From contig JAZRBM010000006.1 of assembly GCA_045635085.1 (NCBI GenBank), positions 1 through 64,000 of the forward strand: a DNA stretch of 64,000 nt, in the 5' to 3' direction. The notes beneath the pieces were generated by a model, which saw only the letters and a list, made by a program, of their open reading frames with translations, was not told where the DNA came from and did not search any database. The DNA comes from Congzhengia sp045635085. Its GTDB lineage: Bacteria > Bacillota > Clostridia > UBA1381 > UBA9506. The position numbers and the translations under genes are program-made. Position 1 is the first letter of the stretch. Each line of letters starts with the position of its first letter. Shown here piece by piece: positions 56,521 to 64,000 of the stretch.

Positions 56521-57441
56521 TCATTCGATGATTACGCTCTTGTTTCTGGCGATTGGCTCATTTATAGCCATATGAGATAACGACTCTTTCTTTTCACCTT
56601 CAATAAGGAACTGAACAGAGCTGACAGTATCAAGCTCTGTCAATGAATTTACAACAGAATAAACGGTGAGTATTTCTCCTGCACTTCCGCCTGTGAATCT
56701 GTCGATAAATTCTTTTGAAAGATTTACAAAGCACACACCATTTTTTGTTTCAACAGATAAAACCTTAACTCCGGTTGGGATTACAGAAATTGACTCTGTG
56801 GTTTTAGGTCCTTTTATAATTTCGTCTACTATGACTTTCTCAACAGTACTGGATGGGGGGATTTCGACGGTTCTGCGCTCTAAGATAAGGCCTTCTCCTG
56901 TTTCGTTGCCAAAATACAGAGAAATGTTTGTTTTATTACCTTCTCCTGCGCCGACGTTTTCCATCACATCGCTTTTCATAATGATGCCGATTGGTGTTCC
57001 GTCGATGCCTAAGGCGGGAAGTCCCTCAACTAGAATATTCACTCCGGAAACAAAATCCAAGGAACAGAGCGTTTTTGCTACTGCTGCAGGGGAGAGTGTG
57101 TATTTTGGGTTGTTTATGTCGGTAAATTCTTTTGAAAAGTCGACTGTTACGATTTCGTCTTTTATCTTTACCATATTGAGTTTTGTGCCCTCGCAAAGCG
57201 GACTGATTTTTCCCTTTGGAGGGGTGAGGAGCTGATTGGTCAAGTATTCTGCTTTTTTTTCGTCCGAACCGCCAGGTAAGGACACGTTCATTTCAATTAA
57301 AGCTGTTCCGTTTTCTTCAATATAGTATACACAGGCGTCAACATCAGAACTGCTGCTTCTGATAGGAAGCCACGAACATCCCGATAAAACGAAGATAACC
57401 GCAAGGAGAGCTGTCAGAAAAATAAGTAAATTCTTTTTCAT
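56521..57441 (-). CDS. GerM-like sporulation/germination lipoprotein
   Basis: 306 residues from ATG 57441. Signal peptide with lipobox LSGCSW (about 18-23). Two GerMN domains: about 40-150 (LPGGSDEKKAEYLTNQLLTP, VTVDFSKEFTDINNPKYTLS) and about 170-285 (VEIPPSSTVEKVIVDEIIKG, CFVNLSKEFIDRFTGGSAGE). GerM is needed for efficient sporulation and germination in Bacillus. The 30 nt before the start share GCAGAAAGGCC with the era leader. It lies upstream of no other minus-strand gene. Confidence 0.88.
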   Translation of the reverse strand: MKKNLLIFLTALLAVIFVLSGCSWLPIRSSSSDVDACVYYIEENGTALIEMNVSLPGGSDEKKAEYLTNQLLTPPKGKISPLCEGTKLNMVKIKDEIVTVDFSKEFTDINNPKYTLSPAAVAKTLCSLDFVSGVNILVEGLPALGIDGTPIGIIMKSDVMENVGAGEGNKTNISLYFGNETGEGLILERRTVEIPPSSTVEKVIVDEIIKGPKTTESISVIPTGVKVLSVETKNGVCFVNLSKEFIDRFTGGSAGEILTVYSVVNSLTELDTVSSVQFLIEGEKKESLSHMAINEPIARNKSVIIE

Positions 57442-57563
57442 ACTAAAATTCCTGGCCTTTCTGCCCACAAAAAATGTCCTTAGAGCCTGATACTCTTATC
57501 TGTGAGCGTGATAAGGAGTCTGGGGCGATTGATTTTTAACAGATTGCGCAGAGGACTACTCTA

Positions 57564-57572
57564 ATAATAGCA
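57564..57572 (-). promoter_or_regulatory. possible extended -10 of the gerM-like gene
   Basis: Minus strand TGCTATTAT (57564-57572) without a clear -35. The ~120-nt leader can form CTTATC/GATAAG and AGAG/CTCT hairpins. Confidence 0.3.
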
Positions 57573-57608
57573 TAAATATATTAAAAAATAATAACAATAG
57601 TGTTAAAT

Positions 57609-58487
57609 TTAATGAACCAGATATTTTAAAACATATCCCTCTTTAATACCCTTGTCAGAAGTCTGTATTTTTTCTGCGCCAAAGAACTCTCCTATGGATG
57701 AATAAATAGCTAAAGCCGGGCCGACTGTGAGCTTTCTTTTTGGCACAAGTGTTTCGACAATACTAAAGGTTTTGGGGTTTTCGATAAGAAGAGAGAGCAT
57801 TTTATCCACGCCCGAAACTACCAAATTATCGTTGTTTAAGATGACGCCTGAGAGTTTTTTTGCACTTCTTATTCCGCCGCCTGTGAGACATAATGTGTCA
57901 AAGTTCATATTTTTAAATTTTTCGTTTTTTACAAGATATTTTTTAATTTCTTCTTTTATACTGTTTGCCTCATCAATGGTGGGGACAGTGCCTCCTACAA
58001 AGGTTTTATAAGCCTTTAATGAGCCTATCGGGATTGATTCTGTTGTAGTAATTTTGCCGTTTTTAAAAACAACAATTTCGCTGCTCCCGCCTCCGACATC
58101 TGCCATTACACCAGTATCTTTTGAAAAATCCTCAAAAGCGCCTAAAAAACTTAATTCACCCTCATCTGTGCCGGACAGAATGTCTAAATCTATATTTGTG
58201 ATTTTTTTTATTTCTTTTACGATTTGGTCTCGATTTTTTGCGTTTCTTATTGCCGCTGTGGCAAAGGCATAAAAGTCACAATTATATTTTTGCGCTGTTA
58301 AATAGTGCTTTTTAAGAGCGTCGCAACAAGCCAAAATCCCATCGTGAGTCAATTCGTTATCTACAATATAACCCGCTAAATTTGCAAAGATAGCCTCAGT
58401 GAAAAGCTCGGTCAAGCATTTATTTTCATATTCATAAACAGACATTCGTATTGTGTTTGAACCTGTATCAACTACTGCGCATCTCAT
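57609..58487 (-). CDS. Ppx/GppA-family phosphatase
   Basis: 292 residues from ATG 58487 (TAGGTG upstream); the frame extends much further upstream but without an RBS and across the next gene. ASKHA-fold motifs: VVDTGSNTIRMSVYEYE (phosphate 1), FATAAIRNAKNRDQI, GTDEGELSFLGAF, VMADVGGGSSEIVVFKNG (phosphate 2) and LCLTGGGIRSAKKL. The length fits the short two-domain exopolyphosphatase/pppGpp phosphatase without the helical C-terminal extension. It lies 8 nt downstream of the hemolysin III gene. Confidence 0.9.
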   Translation of the reverse strand: MRCAVVDTGSNTIRMSVYEYENKCLTELFTEAIFANLAGYIVDNELTHDGILACCDALKKHYLTAQKYNCDFYAFATAAIRNAKNRDQIVKEIKKITNIDLDILSGTDEGELSFLGAFEDFSKDTGVMADVGGGSSEIVVFKNGKITTTESIPIGSLKAYKTFVGGTVPTIDEANSIKEEIKKYLVKNEKFKNMNFDTLCLTGGGIRSAKKLSGVILNNDNLVVSGVDKMLSLLIENPKTFSIVETLVPKRKLTVGPALAIYSSIGEFFGAEKIQTSDKGIKEGYVLKYLVH

Positions 58488-58495
58488 ATTTTCAC

Positions 58496-59170
58496 CTACA
58501 TTACAAATAGTAAAATGCTTAAAAAATGTACAATGCTTGCTAAAACTACAAATACATGAAATACGGAGTGCATATACCTTTTCTTTTTTCCAAGCGCGTA
58601 AAGGACAGCGCCTATTGTGTATAGTATACCGCCAATTAAAATCATGTTCATACCGATAGCGCCAACTGCACGCCACGCAGGTTTTGCGGCAACTATAATG
58701 CACCAACCCATACCAAGATAACACACCATAGAAAATAGCCTATATCTTTTTAAATCTATTGAATTAAACACAATTCCCAGTGCAGCAAGCGCCCATATCA
58801 CACCGAAAATAGTCCAGCCGAGCCAGGTAGAGTATTCACGAATTGAGCAAAGCGAAATGGGAGTATATGTACCTGCAATCAGCAGAAATATTGAGCAGTG
58901 GTCTATTACCTGAAAAACTTTTTTAGCTGTAAGACAAGGCTTCAGGCCATGATAAATGCTTGACATTGTATATAAAATAATCATCGTAGAGCCATAGATT
59001 GCGCCCGATACCACGCCGTAAACATTTCCATTCATTGCTGCTGTTATAACACATAAAACCAAAGCAACAACACCAAGTGCGCCTCCTACGATGTGTGATG
59101 ACATATTAAAAATTTCTTCGCCTTTTGTATATATTGGTAAAATACGATCTTTTAGTTTTGTACGTTTCAT
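58496..59170 (-). CDS. hemolysin III/YqfA family membrane protein
   Basis: 224 residues, seven membrane segments. Family motifs: GEEIFNMSSHIVGGALGVVA (about 16-35), TMSSIYHGLKP, IDHCSIFLLIAGTYTPISL, GMGWCIIVAA and MHSVFHVFVVLASIVHF. The His/Asp/Ser residues are the zinc-site residues of the PAQR superfamily. Function in bacteria is not settled (membrane homeostasis is proposed). Own perfect-consensus promoter; ppx follows in the same transcript. Confidence 0.9.
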   Translation of the reverse strand: MKRTKLKDRILPIYTKGEEIFNMSSHIVGGALGVVALVLCVITAAMNGNVYGVVSGAIYGSTMIILYTMSSIYHGLKPCLTAKKVFQVIDHCSIFLLIAGTYTPISLCSIREYSTWLGWTIFGVIWALAALGIVFNSIDLKRYRLFSMVCYLGMGWCIIVAAKPAWRAVGAIGMNMILIGGILYTIGAVLYALGKKKRYMHSVFHVFVVLASIVHFLSILLFVM

Positions 59171-59202
59171 GGGATACCTCTTCTTTAAATTTTGTATTCT
59201 AA

Positions 59203-59231
59203 ATTATACGATATTCAAAGGTTGTTGTCAA
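59203..59231 (-). promoter_or_regulatory. promoter of the hemolysin III-ppx operon
   Basis: Minus strand TTGACA (59226-59231), 17 nt, TATAAT (59203-59208): perfect consensus. Confidence 0.88.
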
Positions 59232-59286
59232 GTTAACGAAAAAAGCATTAAAAAAATGTTCAAAATCTGCTATTTGAATTTTTTTA

Positions 59287-59315
59287 TTGACACAAAAAAC
59301 GGTTTATAGTATAAT
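59287..59315 (+). promoter_or_regulatory. promoter of tRNA-Thr-gdhA
   Basis: TTGACA (59287-59292), 17 nt, TATAAT (59310-59315): perfect consensus, 23 nt before the tRNA. Confidence 0.9.
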
Positions 59316-59337
59316 ATTTCAATAACCTTAATTTTAA

Positions 59338-59413
59338 GCTGGAGTGGCACAGTTGGTAGCGCAGCTGATTCGTAATCAGCAGGTCGTGGGTTCGAGTCCC
59401 ATCTCCAGCTCCA
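59338..59413 (+). tRNA. tRNA-Thr(CGT)
   Basis: 76 nt with encoded CCA. Acceptor GCTGGAG/CTCCAGC; anticodon arm GCTGA-TTCGTAA-TCAGC gives CGT; T-arm GGGTTCGAGTCCC. No terminator follows; gdhA starts 36 nt later. Confidence 0.96.
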
Positions 59414-59448
59414 ATTTTGGGTATTTTATATTTTTTGGAGTTGGTAAT

Positions 59449-60798
59449 ATGTTTAAAAGTCAGTATCTTAACGATTGTTTTGAAAAAGTTAAGAAACAAA
59501 ATCCGGGCGAGCCTGAATTTTTACAGGCGGTGCAGGAAGTTTTTGAATCGTTAGAGCCTGTAATTGAAGCTCATCCTGAATTTGAAAAAGCAGGTTTGAT
59601 GGAGAGAATTGTAGAACCTGAAAGAAGTATTATATTCAGAGTTCCGTGGGTTGATGACAACGGCAAGGTGCAGGTTAACCGCGGCTATCGTGTGCAGTTT
59701 AACAGTGCAATAGGACCTTATAAGGGCGGTCTTCGTTTTCATCCGTCAGTATACTTAGGTATTGTTAAGTTCTTAGGTTTTGAGCAGATGTTTAAAAACT
59801 CTTTGACAGGTCTGTCTATCGGTGGTGGTAAGGGTGGTTCAGACTTTGACCCAAGAGGAAAGTCAGATGGCGAAATAATGAGATTCTGCCAGTCATTTAT
59901 GACAGAGTTAGCACGTCACATCGGACCTCGTGTTGACGTTCCTGCAGGTGATATTGGTGTAGGTGCCAGAGAAATCGGTTACCTTTTCGGTCAGTATAAG
60001 AGAATTTGTAACAAATTTGAAAATGCAGTACTTACAGGTAAGGGAATTTCCTATGGCGGTAGTTTGGTTCGTCCTGAAGCAACGGGTTATGGTGCAGTTT
60101 ATTTTTGCAGTGAAGTTTTGGCAAGATACGGCGAATCAGTTAAAGGAAAAACTTTTGCTATTTCAGGCTTTGGTAATGTTGCCTGGGGTGCAGTATTAAA
60201 GATTAACCAGTTGGGCGGCAAAGTACTTACAATCTCTGGTCCTGATGGTTATGTTTACGACGAAGATGGTATCACAGAAGAAAAAGCAGCCTATATGCTT
60301 ACAATGCGTGCATCAGGTCGTGATAAGGTACAGGACTATGCCGATAAATTTGGAGCAAAGTTCTTCCCTGGTGAAAAGCCATGGGGTGTTAAGGTTGACG
60401 TTGTTATGCCTTGTGCAACACAGAACGAGGTACAGCTTGCAGACGCTCAGAAAATTGTTTCAAACGGAACAAAGTATTACATAGAAGTTTCCAATATGCC
60501 AACAACAGCAGAGGCGATAGAATATTTTGTTAAAAACGGTGTTGTTATTGCTCCGTCAAAGGCGGCCAATGCAGGTGGTGTTGCAGTTTCATCGCTTGAG
60601 ATGAGCCAGAACTTTATGCATCTTTCATGGACTGCAGATGAGGTTGACGAAAACCTTCACAACATTATGAAAGTAATTTACAAAAATGTCAGTGAGGCAG
60701 CCAAGGAATACGGTATGGAAGACAATCTTATAGCAGGTGCAAATATTGCAGGTTTTAAGAAAATATCAGAAGCAATGATGGCTCAGGGCATCGTATAA
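59449..60798 (+). CDS. gdhA: NADP-type glutamate dehydrogenase
   Basis: 449 residues from ATG 59449, with TTTGGAG 9 nt upstream; the in-frame extension runs back through tRNA-Thr and is rejected. Assimilates ammonia into 2-oxoglutarate. Motifs: YRVQFNSAIGPYKGGLRFHP (substrate Lys), LTGLSIGGGKGGSDFDPRGK with catalytic Lys, VPAGDIGVGAREIGYLFGQY with catalytic Asp, GISYGGSLVRPEATGYG and Rossmann AISGFGNVAWGAVLK. The ~450-residue hexameric family 1. Apparently transcribed from the tRNA-Thr promoter. Confidence 0.96.
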   Translation: MFKSQYLNDCFEKVKKQNPGEPEFLQAVQEVFESLEPVIEAHPEFEKAGLMERIVEPERSIIFRVPWVDDNGKVQVNRGYRVQFNSAIGPYKGGLRFHPSVYLGIVKFLGFEQMFKNSLTGLSIGGGKGGSDFDPRGKSDGEIMRFCQSFMTELARHIGPRVDVPAGDIGVGAREIGYLFGQYKRICNKFENAVLTGKGISYGGSLVRPEATGYGAVYFCSEVLARYGESVKGKTFAISGFGNVAWGAVLKINQLGGKVLTISGPDGYVYDEDGITEEKAAYMLTMRASGRDKVQDYADKFGAKFFPGEKPWGVKVDVVMPCATQNEVQLADAQKIVSNGTKYYIEVSNMPTTAEAIEYFVKNGVVIAPSKAANAGGVAVSSLEMSQNFMHLSWTADEVDENLHNIMKVIYKNVSEAAKEYGMEDNLIAGANIAGFKKISEAMMAQGIV

Positions 60799-60810
60799 AA
60801 TCGTATAAAT

Positions 60811-60842
60811 AAAAATCCCCTATGAACATAGGGGATTTTTTT
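60811..60842 (+). terminator. terminator of gdhA
   Basis: Stem AAAAATCCCCTATG/CATAGGGGATTTTT with T run. Confidence 0.92.
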
Positions 60843-60852
60843 ATGCAAATTT

Positions 60853-61908
60853 TCATGCTTTATCTTTCTTTTTTAAAATATGTGTAAAGAACTTGTTTAA
60901 AAAGTATGATGCGATAATTGAAATTAAAATAACCAAAAAAGACCATAAAAAGTCGTTTTCAATGCGAAAATGTGCATTTCTTAGCAGAAACATTATAAGG
61001 CCCTGCGTCATATAAATTTCAAACGAGATTTTGCCCAGAAAATCAAGGATTTTATTCCCAAAGCCAAGCTTTAATGACGAAAGCACAACTCCTGTAACAA
61101 ACAACACAGCTAATATAATTGTGAGAAAAAGATTCGAAAAGCTGCCAGAAATGTTTTCAAGAATTTGCCATTTAAATCTTGCTAAAAGAATAAACAACAA
61201 CCAACAAGCTGAAAATAATAGCAAGTAATATTTCTTTGCAAATTCAAGTATATGCTTTTCATATGATGCCCAAAAAATACCTAAAACCGGCAAAAGTGAT
61301 GTTTGATACCACCATTGCCCAAAGGATAGCTTCGTGCAAAGTAAAGCATAAATTATATAGTAAAAAACTCCTCCCAAAATCATACCCGGGCGATTTTGTT
61401 TAAAAATCTTCATCAGGACATAGTAGACGATGTAAAATATCAAAATATTTACAACATACCACGAAAACCAAACGATGGGATCGCCGTTTTTTATGAAGTT
61501 ATAAAATATAACCGACGGCGTGCGGACATCTCCCAATAGGGCGTATGCACACCAATAAATAAAAGACATAATAACATACGGAATAAAAATCGACAGAACC
61601 CTTTTTGATAAAAATCCTTTGTGGTATGATGAATCGGTTAAGTTTTTCTTCTGAAGACCATAGCCAGACAAAAAGAAAAATACCGCTACAGCCAGATATC
61701 CGACACGTGTAAAATCAGAAAGCAAAGCCCCGCCCGATGTTCTTTGGGAAATGTGGTGCAGCAGCACGACTAAAGCAAAAAATCCTCTGTAAGAATTACA
61801 CGTCTTAACAGACAGATATTCTTCGTTAAAAGTGCGTGAAGGCACAATAACTTTGATTTTTAAAAAAGCTGTTGCCAAAAATAATAAAACAAGTAAGTCA
61901 AGCATCAT
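60853..61908 (-). CDS. membrane acyltransferase (acyltransferase-3 family)
   Basis: 351 residues with about ten membrane segments. SYRGFFALVVLLHHISQRTS (about 38-57) carries the R-G-x-x-A-x-x-V-x-x-H signature with the active-site His. VAVFFFLSGYGL is the second block, and LGKISFEIYMTQGLIMF is the usual late motif. It acylates an unknown exported glycan or lipid. AGGTGACG precedes the tandem ATG ATG start. A paralogue lies at 14991. Convergent with gdhA. Confidence 0.88.
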   Translation of the reverse strand: MMLDLLVLLFLATAFLKIKVIVPSRTFNEEYLSVKTCNSYRGFFALVVLLHHISQRTSGGALLSDFTRVGYLAVAVFFFLSGYGLQKKNLTDSSYHKGFLSKRVLSIFIPYVIMSFIYWCAYALLGDVRTPSVIFYNFIKNGDPIVWFSWYVVNILIFYIVYYVLMKIFKQNRPGMILGGVFYYIIYALLCTKLSFGQWWYQTSLLPVLGIFWASYEKHILEFAKKYYLLLFSACWLLFILLARFKWQILENISGSFSNLFLTIILAVLFVTGVVLSSLKLGFGNKILDFLGKISFEIYMTQGLIMFLLRNAHFRIENDFLWSFLVILISIIASYFLNKFFTHILKKKDKA

Positions 61909-62010
61909 AAATCGTCACCTAAAATGTTTTTAATATGTATAGTTTACCATAGCACCTTCAATAAATCAATAAGATAAAAGGCATTAAATTGTTAACGAAA
62001 GTTTATACAG

Positions 62011-62057
62011 AAAATATCCGGTCGCTATATAAAAATATTACAACGACCGGATATTTA
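62011..62057. terminator. long hairpin downstream of the RpiB-like gene
   Basis: 13-bp stem AAATATCCGGTCG/CGACCGGATATTT with a ~20-nt loop; T runs are part of the stem. Confidence 0.6.
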
Positions 62058-62087
62058 AATTTTACAATTTATATTATTTGTTGTGAA

Positions 62088-62660
62088 TCAGTCTGGTTTT
62101 TTTTCAAGCTTTAGCGGAAAATCACCCAGTTTATTTACTTTAAAACCGTTTGCCTTGTATTCTTCGTAATTAAATGCTTCAAGCTCATCAATAGCAAGTT
62201 TATGGAATTCATAAAAATTATACCACCATTCATAGCCACTGCCGAGTTCGGCATTTAAATAAGCGTCTACAATGTCGCAGCCCATAGCGGGAGCAACATA
62301 GAAAGCGCCCATAGCAAGAACATTTACGCCGTTTCCTGTGATAGCACGAAGAGCTGCAGGAACACTTTCAACAACACCTGCGTGCACATGAGGACATTTA
62401 CTTGCGGCAATGTGTATTCCCATACCTGTTCCGCAGAACAACAAAGCTCTTTCAAACTCACCTTCTGAAATCATAGCTCCGGCTCTTAAGCCTACACGAT
62501 GAAACATAAGATCGGTGTCATTGGGATCAGAATCAGCTTTAACGCCGACATCTGTAACTGTCCAGCCTTTTTCCTTAAGGTGTTGAACAACAGCCTCTTT
62601 AAGAGGGAAGCCTGCAAAATCAGCACCGACTAAAATTTGTTTGTCTTTAACTCTTTTCAT
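62088..62660 (-). CDS. RpiB/LacA/LacB-family sugar-phosphate isomerase
   Basis: 190 residues. Motifs: ILVGADFAGFPLKEAVVQHL (the usual GxDHxG is GADFAG, replacing His by Phe), TDVGVKADSDPND, LLFCGTGMGIHIAASKCPHV with active-site Cys, and GNGVNVLAMGAFYVAPAM. About 40 residues longer than typical RpiB (~150). The D-H to D-F change suggests a substrate other than ribose-5-phosphate. The SD (AAGGAG, about 62690) is some 20 nt from the ATG, with a small hairpin GTAGAA/TTCTAC between them. Confidence 0.85.
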   Translation of the reverse strand: MKRVKDKQILVGADFAGFPLKEAVVQHLKEKGWTVTDVGVKADSDPNDTDLMFHRVGLRAGAMISEGEFERALLFCGTGMGIHIAASKCPHVHAGVVESVPAALRAITGNGVNVLAMGAFYVAPAMGCDIVDAYLNAELGSGYEWWYNFYEFHKLAIDELEAFNYEEYKANGFKVNKLGDFPLKLEKKPD

Positions 62661-62704
62661 TTTCTTTTTTCGTAGAAAATTCTACTCTCCTTTTCTTTAT
62701 TTAT

Positions 62705-63439
62705 TTAATTAAAAAATATTGTCTCTGTTAATGAATATGCAAAAAGCTGATTCATCTCTTTGGTTGGATGATTGATTTTGTTAGACAAAAGCTCTGTGGT
62801 GTTAACGCCACTTTCGTAGAGCTTTTTCCACTTTGCATAGCAGTCGCATACGGGAATGTTCATGCTGGATGCAAGTTTTTTTGCGGCTTCTAAAAACATA
62901 TCAAGCCTTCCGGAGTTTTGCACAGCACAAATTCGTTCGGCGATGCCTTTTATAAGCTCAGACGTTATATGGCAGCTAATCTCGGTACACATAATGTTCG
63001 GAGTCATAAATATCACTTCTATATCTTTTTTTATGAGCTCTTCAAAAATTGATTTTAAAGCGTCAAGATACTTTTCTAAACCGCCGGGCAAATCGGGGTT
63101 TGCACAACTGTCATTAAGACCGAAGCATACAACGCATAAATCAGGTGAAAAACGCAATACATCACGCTCTAGACGAGAAAGACCATGAGGAGCATTGCCG
63201 CCGCTTATACCTGCGTTGATGATATTGACCGGCACGTTTGGATAAAGCGTGTTTATAATTTTGCGAAAATACGTATGATAAGCGTTTTCTGCATCAAAAA
63301 CCGTATCGATTGCATTTTCCGAAAGAGGGTAAACATCAAAGCAGCCTTGTGTAACACTGTCGCCTAAAAAAGCGATACAAACAGGACTTTCTCCGTTAAG
63401 ATTTTTAGATTTTTTTGTAATTTTTTCTACGATTTTCAT
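62705..63439 (-). CDS. SGNH/GDSL-family esterase
   Basis: 244 residues from ATG 63439 (TGAGGTG upstream). Block I FLGDSVTQGCFDVYP with nucleophile Ser, block II NAGISGGNAPHGLSRLERDV, block III CFGLNDSCANPD and block V LSNKINHPTKEMNQLF with His. No signal peptide, so probably cytoplasmic deacetylation or deesterification of imported sugars. It is followed by the RpiB-like gene 44 nt on and is divergent from a rhamnosidase-like gene, making a small carbohydrate-use locus. Confidence 0.88.
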   Translation of the reverse strand: MKIVEKITKKSKNLNGESPVCIAFLGDSVTQGCFDVYPLSENAIDTVFDAENAYHTYFRKIINTLYPNVPVNIINAGISGGNAPHGLSRLERDVLRFSPDLCVVCFGLNDSCANPDLPGGLEKYLDALKSIFEELIKKDIEVIFMTPNIMCTEISCHITSELIKGIAERICAVQNSGRLDMFLEAAKKLASSMNIPVCDCYAKWKKLYESGVNTTELLSNKINHPTKEMNQLFAYSLTETIFFN

Positions 63440-63616
63440 ATTTTTGCACCTCAGCCTTTGTAAAGTCATATATAAATTGATTAATTTTCTTTATAAACTA
63501 TATACAATTTTATTCTACCACCATTCCCTGGCATTTGTCTATATTAATTTTAAATTGGAGCAAATTAAAAAGAAAAAAAAACACATTTAGCACTATTCAA
63601 AAGATGCATATTTTGT

Positions 63617-63622
63617 TATAAT
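63617..63622 (+). promoter_or_regulatory. possible -10 of the rhamnosidase-like gene
   Basis: TATAAT without a good -35, consistent with activator-dependent control. Confidence 0.35.
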
Positions 63623-63703
63623 ATATTTGGCTTTATTTGTATAAAAGACCTGAGGACAAAATTAAAAGTATTAGACAATTAAATTTTTACAGGATGTGAT
63701 TAT

Positions 63704-64000
63704 ATGGAATTTAATGCTAAATGGATTACAACAGAGGATTTTGTGGATTTAGTTCCAATCAATATGTTTCATAAAGAAAATGATGAAATTAAATTGCCTG
63801 AAAGTCCTTTTAAAAATTATCATATTCATTTTCGCAAAAAGTTTACCCTGCATAATACGGATAACGTATGTATAAATATTTCGGCAGACGACTATTATAA
63901 ATTATACGTAAACGGTGTTTTTGTCTGTCAGGGCCCTGCGCCGGCTTATCCGGAGTGCTATAACTATAACAGAGTTGATATATCTGATTATTTAAAATGC
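63704..64000 (+). CDS. alpha-L-rhamnosidase-like protein, N-terminal part (runs off the window)
   Basis: The first 99 codons only; the frame is open to the window edge. AGGATGTG precedes ATG. The text FNAKWITTEDF, then FRKKFTLHNTDNVCINISAD, YYKLYVNGVFVCQGPAPAYP and YNYNRVDISDYLK matches the N-terminal beta-sandwich found in GH78 alpha-L-rhamnosidases and related glycosidases (W at start, KxxxVNG, GP, Y-x-x-hDhxxYL). There is no signal peptide, so likely cytoplasmic. Catalytic domain not visible. Confidence 0.7.
   Translation, partial: MEFNAKWITTEDFVDLVPINMFHKENDEIKLPESPFKNYHIHFRKKFTLHNTDNVCINISADDYYKLYVNGVFVCQGPAPAYPECYNYNRVDISDYLKC

Noticed and set aside
58488..58724. N-terminal extension of the Ppx-like protein
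   Set aside because: No RBS and it overlaps the hemolysin III gene; the family begins at MRCAVVDTGS.
59284..59499. 71-codon minus-strand frame over tRNA-Thr
   Set aside because: The text (DGTRTHDLLITNQLRYQLCHSS) is the typical antisense translation of a tRNA.
1..64000. CRISPR arrays, transposases, phage genes
   Set aside because: None found by reading for regularly spaced direct repeats, DDE motifs or structural phage genes.

Overview
The window reads as chromosomal DNA of an AT-rich, anaerobic, endospore-forming member of the Bacillota (class Clostridia). The evidence is an SLH-domain S-layer gene with two strong promoters, sporulation genes (bofA, an alpha/beta-type SASP, a GerM-like lipoprotein), a meso-diaminopimelate dehydrogenase, [FeFe]-hydrogenase maturases (hydG, hydF), a 2x[4Fe-4S] ferredoxin, and the Clostridia-style gene order around era/recO and prpC/prkC/rsgA/rpe/thiN. 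No prophage, transposase or CRISPR array was seen. A gut or plant-fibre habitat is plausible from the glucuronate operon and a rhamnosidase-like gene at the right edge, but that is inference.

Layout. 0-5 kb: tRNA-Asn, an AspT/YidE-type permease, a divergent XRE regulator/SLH protein pair around two palindromic operators, and a divergent FAD-Rieske oxidoreductase/ferritin-like pair. 5-10.5 kb: ddh, the 967-residue S-layer protein and a sugar nucleotidyltransferase. 10.5-12 kb: a candidate structured RNA with a 14-bp pseudoknot and its own terminator, next to a small SLOG-like gene; then bofA, a DUF2508 gene and ferredoxin. 12-31.5 kb, all on the minus strand: two LCP wall-polymer ligases, then a long housekeeping run read era, recO, two radical-SAM-associated genes, rsmB, rlmN, prpC, prkC, rsgA, rpe, thiN, an acyltransferase and a polysaccharide deacetylase; upstream of it a tagA-like transferase with a membrane protein, and an ABC exporter. 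31.7-40.6 kb, plus strand: ddl, murI, DUF1934, argS, S41 protease, M23 hydrolase activator, second S41 protease, rlmB, SASP. 40.6-47 kb, minus strand: a complete glucuronate-to-KDPG operon. 47-51.6 kb: tRNA-Lys and tRNA-Glu, each followed by an unusual structured repeat that re-creates the tRNA 3' end 206 bp away, an AraC regulator, a Gfo/Idh oxidoreductase and a transporter split by a -1 frameshift. 51.7-64 kb: purine permease, hydG-hydF-flavoredoxin/rubredoxin, gerM, ppx, hemolysin III, tRNA-Thr fused transcriptionally to gdhA, an acyltransferase, RpiB-like isomerase, SGNH hydrolase and a truncated rhamnosidase-like gene.

How the parts fit. Much of the window serves the cell envelope: D-Ala-D-Ala and D-Glu supply (ddl, murI), DAP (ddh), wall remodelling (M23, S41), wall polymer attachment (LCP), PASTA-kinase signalling (prkC/prpC) and the S-layer. 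The uronate operon feeds pyruvate and glyceraldehyde-3-phosphate into an anaerobic metabolism that includes hydrogenase and glutamate dehydrogenase.

The most unusual signals are non-coding: (1) the minus-strand pseudoknotted RNA at 10765-10974; (2) two copies of a tRNA-tail-duplicating element whose three hairpins covary between copies, plus a third element of different sequence but the same tail-terminator-element-tail-terminator plan; (3) an A_AAA_AAG slippery heptamer exactly in frame at the break of the DMT transporter.
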